Origin: Pyxidicoccus caerfyrddinensis
Lineage (GTDB): Bacteria; Myxococcota; Myxococcia; Myxococcales; Myxococcaceae
NCBI RefSeq assembly: GCF_010894405.1
Contig: NZ_JAAIYA010000027.1
Location: 1 to 58,504, forward strand
Direction: 5' to 3'
Length of the DNA stretch: 58,504 nt
Numbering within the stretch: position 1 is the first letter of the stretch; each line of letters begins with the position of its first letter. Shown piece after piece: positions 50,949 to 58,504 of the stretch. The notes under the pieces were generated by a model. The model was not told where the DNA came from, searched no databases, and was given only the letters and a program-made list of their open reading frames with translations. The position numbers and the translations under genes were made by a program.

Positions 50949-52184
50949 GTGTCCGCGCTCCGACTGTCGCGTCTCTCCTCGCTCCGCGCCCTGAGGCACC
51001 GGGACTTCGCCCTCATCCTGTCCGGTGCGGCGCTCTCCAACATCGGCACCTGGATGGAGGTGCTGGCGCTGGGCGTCTACGTGACGAAAGTCACGGGCCG
51101 TGCGGAGTGGACGGGAGGAATCGCCGCGCTGACGTTCCTCCCCGCCATCGTCCTGTCGCCGTTCGGTGGGGCGCTGGCGGACCGGTTCGACCGGCGCCGC
51201 TACGTCGCGCTGGGGACGGCGCTGGAGTTCCTGCTGGCCGGCACCCTGGCGACGCTCGCCTTCACCGGCAACCTCACGGTGGGGGCGGTGGCGGCCGTCT
51301 CGTTCCTGAATGGCTGTGTCACCAGCCTCTTCCTGCCGGCCTTCACCGCGCTCATCGCCAGCGTGGTGCCGAAGGAGGACCTGCACAGCGCGCTGAGCCT
51401 GGACTCCGCGCAGTACAACGTGGGGCGCATCTGCGGCCCGGCGCTGGGCGCGGCGGTGGTGTCGCTGGCGGGCGTGGAGTGGGCGCTGCTCGTCAATGCC
51501 CTCTCCTTCCTCGCGGTGCTGGTGGCGCTGGCCTTCGTGCGCGGCGTGGCGCCCGCCGAGGCCCCACGCTCCGAGAGTCTGTGGGCGGGAATCGCCCAGG
51601 GCGTGAAGGTGGCGCGTGAGGAGCCGGGCATCGCGCTGGCGCTGCTGGGCACGCTGGCCGTCGCGTTCTGCATCGCGCCCTTCACCGCGCTGGCACCGGT
51701 GATGGCCATCCGAGTCCTCAACCTGGACGCGGGCGCCACGTCGTTGCTCGTCGGAGCGCAGGGGACGGGCTCGCTTCTCGCCGCGCTCGCGGCGGGCTCG
51801 CTGGCGGACCGCTTCGGGCGTGGGCGCCTGCTCGAGTGGTGCCTGCTGCTCATCGGCCTCATGGCGGCGGCGTACTGGCTGTCGCCCTCGCTGCCCTTCG
51901 CCGTCGTCGCCGTGCTGGGGCTGGGCAGCCTCTACATGCTGACGAACACGGGGCTGGCCACCCTCTGCCAGTCGCGCGTGCCGGGCGAGCTGCGGGCCCG
52001 CATCGCCAGCCTCAGCGGCATGTTGCTCTACGCCGGCTTCACCGCGGGCGTGTGGCTGCAGGGCGCGCTGGCGGACCGGCTGGGCGTGCGCCTGGTCACC
52101 GCGATCGCGGCGCTTTCCTTCTTCGTCCTCGCGGTGATGCTGCGCTCGCTCCGTCCGCGCGCCTTCGCCGTCCTGGAGACCTGA
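50949..52184 (+). CDS. MFS exporter (MFS_3, EntS-like)
   Basis: 411 residues from a GTG at 50949. It has about ten to twelve membrane segments and the MFS_3 start (RHRDFALILSGAALSNIGTWMEVLALGVYV) with loop motif ALADRFDRRRYVAL and the second-half copy SLADRFGRGRLLEW. This group exports siderophores and other peptides. Its stop is four bases before the NRPS-2 start, strongly suggesting it exports the cluster's product and gives self-protection. Confidence 0.88.
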   Translation: MSALRLSRLSSLRALRHRDFALILSGAALSNIGTWMEVLALGVYVTKVTGRAEWTGGIAALTFLPAIVLSPFGGALADRFDRRRYVALGTALEFLLAGTLATLAFTGNLTVGAVAAVSFLNGCVTSLFLPAFTALIASVVPKEDLHSALSLDSAQYNVGRICGPALGAAVVSLAGVEWALLVNALSFLAVLVALAFVRGVAPAEAPRSESLWAGIAQGVKVAREEPGIALALLGTLAVAFCIAPFTALAPVMAIRVLNLDAGATSLLVGAQGTGSLLAALAAGSLADRFGRGRLLEWCLLLIGLMAAAYWLSPSLPFAVVAVLGLGSLYMLTNTGLATLCQSRVPGELRARIASLSGMLLYAGFTAGVWLQGALADRLGVRLVTAIAALSFFVLAVMLRSLRPRAFAVLET

Positions 52185-52188
52185 CACC

Positions 52189-55100
52189 ATGAGCCAGCAC
52201 GAGCGCGCCCCCGAGTCCCAGGGGGCGAAACCGGAAGCCCTTCCGGGGCGCAAGCGTCCGCCCCTCGTCCCCGTCTCGCGGACGGAGATGTTGCCGCTGT
52301 CCTTCATGCAGCAGCGGCTGTGGTTCCTCGCGCAGCTCGAGGGCAGCGCGGCCACGTACAACGTCCACTTCTTCGTCCGGCTCAAGGGCCCGCTGGACGT
52401 GCCCGCGCTGCGTCGCGCCCTGGCGGATGTCGTCCAGCGGCACGAGGCGCTGCGGACCACGTTCTCCGAGGTGAATGGCCAGCCCGTGCAGCGCACCACC
52501 CCGACACTGGCGCTGCCCCTGTCCGTGGAGGAGCTGGAGCCGCGGTCCGAGGAAACGCGCGAGGAGGCCGTGCGGCGGCGCGCGGAGGAGGAGGCGCGCC
52601 ACCCGTTCGACCTGGAGGCGGGCCCGCTGGTGCGCGCGACGCTGCTGCGCGTGGCGGACGAAGACCACGTGTTGCTCTTCGTCACGCACCACATCGTCTG
52701 CGACGCGGTGTCGTTCTACTGGATGGCGAGCGAGCTGAACACGCTCTACCTCGCGCACTCGCGCGGCGAGGAGCCCCGGCTGCCGGCGCTGCCGGTGCAG
52801 TACGCGGACTTCGCGCACTGGCAGCGGGAGTGGCTCCAGGGTGAAGCGCTGGAGGCCCAACGCGCGTGGTGGACGGAGCGGCTCGCCGGTGCGCCGCCCG
52901 TGCTGGAGCTGCCGACGGACAGGCCGCGTCCCCCGGCGCAGACGTTCCGCGGGGTCATCCTCCCGGTGCCCCTGCCCGCGACGCTACCAGCGGCCGTGCG
53001 CGAGCTGGCGCGCAAGGCGGGCGTCACGCCGTACATGGCGATGCTGGCGGGCTTCGGGGCGCTGCTCTCGCGCTACAGCGGGCAGTCCGACCTCGTCGTG
53101 GGCACGCCCTTCGCGGGACGCGGCCGGCGCGAGGTGGAGAAGCTCATCGGCTTCTTCGCCAACACACTGGCGCTGCGGCTGGACGCGTCAGGAGACCTGT
53201 CCTTCCTGGAGCTGCTGCGCCGCACGCGCGAGGGGTGCCTCGGCGCATTCGCCCGCCCGGACATGCCCTTCGAGCAGTTGGTGGACGCGCTCGTGCCCGT
53301 GCGGGACGCGAGCCGCTCGCCGCTGTTCCAGGTGATGTTCGTCCACGTGAGCACGCCGCTGGCGGTGCTGAAGTGGCCGGGCGTCACCGTGGAGGAAGTC
53401 ACCTACGAGCCCGGCGTTGCGCGCTTCGACATCACCCTCTTCTTCTACGAAGACCCAGGTGGCTGGGTGTGTCGCTGGGAGTACAACCGCGACCTCTTCG
53501 ACGAGGCGACCATCCTCCGCTTGGCGGCGCACTACACGCGCCTGCTGGAGGCCGCCTGCGCCAACCCCATGGAGACGCTGTCGCGGCTGCCGCTGCTGAC
53601 GGACGTCGAGCGGCACCAGCTACTGCGCGAGTGGAACGACACGGCGGTCCCCTACCCCGCCCTGCGCACCGTGCACGCCCTCTTCGAGGCGCAGGCCGTA
53701 CGCCAGCCCGACGCCATCGCCGCCAGCTTCGGTGACGCGCGCCTCACGTACGGTGAGCTGAACCGCCGCGCCAACCAACTCGCCCACCACCTGCGTGCCC
53801 TCGGCGTCGGGCCTGACGAGCGCGTCGCCATCTGCGTGGACCGCTCGCTCCACCTCCCCCTCGCCGTCCTCGCCACCCTCAAGGCCGGCGGCGCCTACGT
53901 CCCCCTGGACCCCGCCTACCCCGCTGAGCGCCTCGCCGCCATGCTCGAGGTGTCCGGTGCTCGGGTGCTGCTCACCCAGCGCCACCTCCAGCTCGTGCTG
54001 CCGTCCCATACCGCCACCGCGCTCATCCTCGACGACGCCAACGCCTTCGCTCATGAGCCTGACGCGGACCCGGTGCCCACCGCGGGGCCGGAGTCGCTCA
54101 CCTACGTCATCTTCACCTCTGGCTCCACCGGCGCCCCCAAGGGCGTCGCCATGCACCACGCCGCTCTCGTCAACCTCATCCACTTCCAGCGGCAGAGTTC
54201 CTCCGTCCCCTCAGGCCGCACCCTCCAGTTCTCCGCCTTCAGCTTCGACGTCTCCTTTCAGGAGATGCTCGCCACCTGGGCCGGCGGCGGTGAGCTGGTG
54301 CTCATCTCCGAGGACGTCCGCCGCGACGCTCACGCCCTCTTGGAGCTGATGGACGCCCGCGGCGTGGAACGAATGTTCCTTCCCTTCGTCGCCCTTCAGA
54401 ACCTCGCCGAGGTCTCCGAGCAGGACGGCCTGGTGCCCCGTCACCTCAAGGAAATCATCACCGCCGGCGAGCAGCTTCGCATCACCCCGGCCCTGCGCCT
54501 GTTGATGAAGCGGCTGCCCGGCGCCGTGCTGCACAACCAGTACGGCCCGACGGAGACTCACCTCGCCACCCTCTGCGTCCTCTCCGGAGACCCCGAGCCG
54601 TGGCCCGACCTGCCCCTCATCGGCACGCCCATCGCCAACGCGAGCATCCACCTGCTCGACTCGCACCTGCAGCCCGTACCCGTAGGAGTCCCCGGCGAGC
54701 TGTACATCGGCGGCCTCCAGGTGGCGCGCGGTTACTGGGGACGGCCGGACCTCACCGTGGAGCGCTTCATCCCGGACCCGTTCGGCACCCGGCCCGGCGC
54801 GCGCATGTACCGCACGGGCGACCAGGCCCGCTACCGCGCCGACGGGGCCATTGAGTTCCTCGGACGCCGCGACACCCAGGTGAAGGTGCGCGGCTTCCGC
54901 ATCGAACTGGGCGAAATCGAGGCCACGCTGGCCAAGCACCCCGCCGTGCGCGACTGCGTCGTCGCCGCGCGCGAGCAGGGCCCGGGCGAGAAGCGACTGG
55001 TGGCCTGGGTCGTGGGCGTGGAGGGCGAGACGCCGGAGACGGACGCGCTGAAGGCGTTCCTCAAGGAGCGGCTGCCCGAGTACATGGTGCCTACCGCATG

Positions 55101-58100
55101 GGTGCACCTGGACGCGCTACCGCTGACGCCCAGCGGCAAGGCGGACCGCAAGGCCCTGCCGGACCCTGGCCAGGAGGCGCAGGAAGCGTACGTCGAGCCC
55201 CGGACGCCGACGGAAGCGCTGGTGGCGGACATCTGGGCGCCGCTGCTGAAGCTGCCGCGCGTGGGCGCGAATGACCACTTCTTCGAGCGGGGCGGCCATT
55301 CGCTCCTGGCCACGCAGGTGGCCTCACGCCTGCGCGCGGCGCTGGGCGTGGAGTTCCCGGTGCGGGTGCTCTTCGAGGCTCCCACGGTGGCGGAACTGGC
55401 GGAGCGGCTGGACGCGATGCCACGGGGCACGACAGCCGCGCGGCCGCCGCCGCTCGAGCCCACGCCGAGGGACGGCGAGCTGCCCCTGTCCTTCTCCCAG
55501 CAGCGGCTGTGGTTCATCGCGCAGTTGGACGCTGGTGGCTTCTCGTACAACGTCCCCTTCGTCTTCCGGCTGGAGGGTCGGCTGGACGTCGCCGCGCTGG
55601 AGCAGGGCCTGCGCGAGCTGACCCGGCGGCACGAGGTGCTGCGGACGACCTTCGTGCAGGTGGAAGGCCGGCCGGTGCAGCGCATCGCACCGGAGCCCGT
55701 GCTGCGGCTGGCGGTGGAGGACGTGGCGGCGCTGCCGGATGATGCGCGCCAGGCCACGCTCGCGCGGCGCGCACGCGAAGAGGCCCAACGCCCCTTCGAC
55801 CTCGCGGTGGGCCCGCTGGTGCGCGCGACGCTGCTGCGCGCGGCGGAGGGCGAGCACGTGCTGCTGCTCGTCATGCACCACATCGTGTGTGACGGCTGGT
55901 CGCTCGGCGTGCTGCTGCGAGAGCTGAAGGCGCTCTACACGGCGGCGCTCGCGGGCGAAGCGGCTACGTTGGCGCCACTCCCGGTGCAGTACGCGGACTT
56001 CGCGCGCTGGCAGCGGGACTGGCTGCGCGGCGAGGTGCTGGACGCGCAGCTGTCCTGGTGGAAGGGCCAGCTCGCGGGCGCACCGGCCCTGCTGGAGCTG
56101 CCGACGGACCGGCCCCGTCCTCCGGTGCAGGGCTTCAAGGGCGCGCTGATGCAGGTGCCGCTGCCGGAGGCGCTGTCGGATTCCATCCGAGAGCTGTGCC
56201 GGAGCGAGGACGTCACGCCGTTCATGCTGCTGCTGGCGTCCTTCCACGCGCTGCTGGCTCGCTACAGCGGCCAGTCGGACCTCGTCGTGGGCACGCCCAT
56301 CGCCGGCCGCACGCAGCGCGAACTGGAGGACCTGGTCGGCTTCTTCGTCAACACGTTGGCACTCCGGCTGGATGCCTCCGACGACCCGAGCTTCCGCGAG
56401 TGGCTGGGCCGGGTGCGCGAGACGAGCCTCGGGGCCTTCGCGCACCAGGACGTGCCCTTCGAGAAGCTGGTGGACGCGGTGCAGCCCGTGCGCGACTTGA
56501 GCCGCTCGCCGTTGTTCCAGGTGATGTTCGTCCTTCAAGACGCGCCACCCACGGTGACGCTGCCCGGGCTGTCGCTGGGGTTGCTGGACATCGACCCCGG
56601 CGTCGCCACGTTCGACCTCACGCTCTACATGCGCGAGACGGCGCGGGGCTGGATGGGCTTCTGGGAATACAACTCCGACCTCTTCGACGAGGCGACGGTG
56701 GCCCGCATGGCGGCGCACCACGCGCGCCTGCTGGAGGCCGCCTGCGCGGAGCCGGCGCGGCGCCTGTCCTCGCTCCCGCTGCTGACGGAGGCAGAGCGGC
56801 GACGGATGCTGGCCGCGTGGAACGCCCCCGGGACGGAGGTGGCTGGCGCATCGTGCCTCCACGCGCTCTTCGAGGCGCAGGCGGCGCGCACGCCGGACGC
56901 GGTGGCGCTCGACTCCGAGGCGGGACGGCTCACGTACAGAGAGCTGAATGTCCGGGCGAACCAGCTCGCGCACCACCTGCTCCGTCGGGGCGTGCGCATG
57001 GGGGACATCGTCGGCGTACTGCTGGAGCGCTCGCTGGACGCGATGGTGGCCCTGCTGGGCGTGCTGAAGGCGGGCGCGGCGTACCTGCCGCTGGACCCGG
57101 CGTATCCCCGGGAGCGGCTGGAGTACATGCTGTCGGACTCGGGCGCCACGCGACTGCTCACCCACGCGGGGGTGCTGGCCCGGACAGGCGCGCTGGACGT
57201 CGAAGTGCTCGACGTCGAGGCGAACCGCGCCGACATGGCGCGTGAGGTGGACACGAATCCGGGCCGGCCGGTGCCGGCTGCGGCGCTCGCGTACCTCATC
57301 TACACCTCCGGCTCGACGGGCCGGCCCAAGGCTGTGATGACGCCGCACCGCGCGGTGTCGGCCTATGCGCTCGGCAACGCGCGCATCTACGGGCTGACGC
57401 CCGCGGACCGGGTGCTCCAGTTCTCCACGCTCAGCTTCGACCAGAGCGTGGAGGAGATCTTCCCGGCCCTGCTCACGGGCGGGACGGTGGTGCTGCGGAC
57501 GGAGGCGATGCTGGACCCGGCGGCCTTCTGCGAGCGCTGCGAGCAGTGGGGCCTCACCGTGCTCTTCCTGCCCACGGCTTTCTGGGCGGAGCTGACGGCC
57601 TCGCTGACCAGCGGCGTGGTGCGCCTGCCGCCATCGGTGCGCGTGGTGGGCATCGGTGGAGAGAAGGTGCCGGCCTCACGCGTGCTGGACTGGCAGCGCG
57701 CGGCGCCAGCACACGTGCGGCTCACCAACGAGTACGGCCCCACCGAGGCCACCGTCATCTGCATCGTGGGCGACCTGGGCCCGGTGCCTGAGCAGGAGCT
57801 GCAACAGGGACGCGTCCCCATCGGCCAGGCGGCGCCCGGCGTGCGCGCGTGCGTGCTGGATGCACGTCTGCAACCGGTGCCGACGGGCCTTCCGGGGGAG
57901 CTGTACGTCGGCGGCATCGTCCTCGCGCACGGCTACCTGGGCCGGCCGGACCTCACGGCCGAGCGCTTCGTGCCGGACCCCTTCAGCACCGAGCCCGGAG
58001 CGCGGCTGTACCGCACGGGAGACCTGGTGCGGCAGCGCCCGGATGGAAATCTGGAGTACATGGGCCGCGCCGATGACCAGGTGAAGCTGCGCGGCTTCCG

Positions 58101-58504
58101 CATCGAGCTGGGCGAAATCGAGTCCGCGCTGCGAAAGCACGCGGGCGTGCGCGACGTGACCGTGGTGGTGCGCGAGCCCACTCCCGGAGACAAGCGGCTC
58201 GTCGCCTACGTGGTGCCGGATGCAGGAGCTGACGTCCGTCCCTCGGCGCTCCGCGCGGAGCTCAAGGCCACGCTTCCCGAGTACATGGTGCCCTCCGCCT
58301 TCGTGCCGCTGGACGCGCTGCCGCTGACGCCGAGTGGCAAGGTGGACCGCAAGGCGCTGCCGGCGCCCCAGGAGGAGGCGGGACGCGAGGGCTACGTCGC
58401 GCCGCGCGCGGGCCTGGAGGAGGTGGTGGCGAACATCTGGGCGCCGCTGCTCGGAGTGCGGCGCGTGGGCGCGCACGACAACTTCTTCGAGCTGGGTGGC
58501 CACT
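52189..58504 (+). CDS. Nonribosomal peptide synthetase, at least two modules, truncated by window end (NRPS-2)
   Basis: At least 2105 residues with no stop. Order: C (about 30-470), A (480-985), PCP (Ser1038), C, A, PCP broken off at FFELGGH just before its Ser. The first C domain reads HHIVCDA: His and Asp of HHxxxDG kept, Gly replaced by Ala; the second has HHIVCDG. The first PCP reads FFERGGHS. Hand-read codes: A1 DVQFIAQLAK (proline-like, Gln for His); A2 about DQEFVIEVIK, which I do not recognise. Because it begins with C, it acts on a donor from another protein or carrier. It starts four bases after the MFS gene. The order relative to NRPS-1, which has the TE, suggests NRPS-2 acts earlier. 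Confidence 0.94.
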   Translation, partial: MSQHERAPESQGAKPEALPGRKRPPLVPVSRTEMLPLSFMQQRLWFLAQLEGSAATYNVHFFVRLKGPLDVPALRRALADVVQRHEALRTTFSEVNGQPVQRTTPTLALPLSVEELEPRSEETREEAVRRRAEEEARHPFDLEAGPLVRATLLRVADEDHVLLFVTHHIVCDAVSFYWMASELNTLYLAHSRGEEPRLPALPVQYADFAHWQREWLQGEALEAQRAWWTERLAGAPPVLELPTDRPRPPAQTFRGVILPVPLPATLPAAVRELARKAGVTPYMAMLAGFGALLSRYSGQSDLVVGTPFAGRGRREVEKLIGFFANTLALRLDASGDLSFLELLRRTREGCLGAFARPDMPFEQLVDALVPVRDASRSPLFQVMFVHVSTPLAVLKWPGVTVEEVTYEPGVARFDITLFFYEDPGGWVCRWEYNRDLFDEATILRLAAHYTRLLEAACANPMETLSRLPLLTDVERHQLLREWNDTAVPYPALRTVHALFEAQAVRQPDAIAASFGDARLTYGELNRRANQLAHHLRALGVGPDERVAICVDRSLHLPLAVLATLKAGGAYVPLDPAYPAERLAAMLEVSGARVLLTQRHLQLVLPSHTATALILDDANAFAHEPDADPVPTAGPESLTYVIFTSGSTGAPKGVAMHHAALVNLIHFQRQSSSVPSGRTLQFSAFSFDVSFQEMLATWAGGGELVLISEDVRRDAHALLELMDARGVERMFLPFVALQNLAEVSEQDGLVPRHLKEIITAGEQLRITPALRLLMKRLPGAVLHNQYGPTETHLATLCVLSGDPEPWPDLPLIGTPIANASIHLLDSHLQPVPVGVPGELYIGGLQVARGYWGRPDLTVERFIPDPFGTRPGARMYRTGDQARYRADGAIEFLGRRDTQVKVRGFRIELGEIEATLAKHPAVRDCVVAAREQGPGEKRLVAWVVGVEGETPETDALKAFLKERLPEYMVPTAWVHLDALPLTPSGKADRKALPDPGQEAQEAYVEPRTPTEALVADIWAPLLKLPRVGANDHFFERGGHSLLATQVASRLRAALGVEFPVRVLFEAPTVAELAERLDAMPRGTTAARPPPLEPTPRDGELPLSFSQQRLWFIAQLDAGGFSYNVPFVFRLEGRLDVAALEQGLRELTRRHEVLRTTFVQVEGRPVQRIAPEPVLRLAVEDVAALPDDARQATLARRAREEAQRPFDLAVGPLVRATLLRAAEGEHVLLLVMHHIVCDGWSLGVLLRELKALYTAALAGEAATLAPLPVQYADFARWQRDWLRGEVLDAQLSWWKGQLAGAPALLELPTDRPRPPVQGFKGALMQVPLPEALSDSIRELCRSEDVTPFMLLLASFHALLARYSGQSDLVVGTPIAGRTQRELEDLVGFFVNTLALRLDASDDPSFREWLGRVRETSLGAFAHQDVPFEKLVDAVQPVRDLSRSPLFQVMFVLQDAPPTVTLPGLSLGLLDIDPGVATFDLTLYMRETARGWMGFWEYNSDLFDEATVARMAAHHARLLEAACAEPARRLSSLPLLTEAERRRMLAAWNAPGTEVAGASCLHALFEAQAARTPDAVALDSEAGRLTYRELNVRANQLAHHLLRRGVRMGDIVGVLLERSLDAMVALLGVLKAGAAYLPLDPAYPRERLEYMLSDSGATRLLTHAGVLARTGALDVEVLDVEANRADMAREVDTNPGRPVPAAALAYLIYTSGSTGRPKAVMTPHRAVSAYALGNARIYGLTPADRVLQFSTLSFDQSVEEIFPALLTGGTVVLRTEAMLDPAAFCERCEQWGLTVLFLPTAFWAELTASLTSGVVRLPPSVRVVGIGGEKVPASRVLDWQRAAPAHVRLTNEYGPTEATVICIVGDLGPVPEQELQQGRVPIGQAAPGVRACVLDARLQPVPTGLPGELYVGGIVLAHGYLGRPDLTAERFVPDPFSTEPGARLYRTGDLVRQRPDGNLEYMGRADDQVKLRGFRIELGEIESALRKHAGVRDVTVVVREPTPGDKRLVAYVVPDAGADVRPSALRAELKATLPEYMVPSAFVPLDALPLTPSGKVDRKALPAPQEEAGREGYVAPRAGLEEVVANIWAPLLGVRRVGAHDNFFELGGH

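Overview
The window is very GC-rich with dense coding on both strands. Gene content (long NRPS genes, a Liv-type uptake operon carrying an acyl-CoA synthetase, GNAT-fused CoA transferase, many large envelope proteins) suggests a myxobacterium of the Myxococcus/Corallococcus type. This is a judgement from gene content and codon style, not from a marker gene. No rRNA, tRNA or CRISPR array was seen.

Left part (1-8.5 kb). A leftward operon encodes a caspase-fold protein whose catalytic His is replaced by Phe, a one-TM protein, a helical protein, a membrane protein and a small outer-membrane protein. A 2.57-kb serine-recombinase element sits in the last codons of the third gene, flanked by a 7-bp repeat (CATTGCG). 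Precise removal restores a natural stop codon, and joining the element's ends supplies a start codon for its first gene. A CrtI-like oxidoreductase and a CBS-domain remnant follow.

Middle part (8.5-26 kb). This holds SRPBCC and ferritin-like genes, a P-type ATPase coupled to a CoA-transferase/GNAT fusion, and an acyl-CoA carboxylase carboxyltransferase. Divergent from the last is a tightly packed operon: substrate-binding lipoprotein, LivF, LivG, acyl-CoA synthetase, LivH, LivM and an outer-membrane channel-like protein. It looks like one route for importing a hydrophobic or aromatic acid and activating it to the CoA ester. A methyltransferase and a TetR regulator follow; the TetR promoter/operator region (about 92 bp) is repeated at the left end of the window.

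Right part (26.8 kb to the end). This is a nonribosomal peptide cluster. NRPS-1 (C-A-PCP three times, then TE) lies behind an ornithine cyclodeaminase. A second NRPS (C-A-PCP-C-A-PCP..., cut by the window end) lies behind a haem-oxygenase-like diiron protein and an MFS exporter. Between them are a free-standing PCP, a membrane desaturase/hydroxylase, a glycine-amidinotransferase-type enzyme and an acyl-CoA dehydrogenase. A likely logic is that the amidinotransferase makes a guanidino building block from arginine and releases ornithine, which the cyclodeaminase can turn into proline; three of five adenylation domains have proline-like pockets. A cytochrome c peroxidase-like gene and a fused flippase-like/Mg-type P-ATPase gene are embedded in the cluster and may be unrelated to it.
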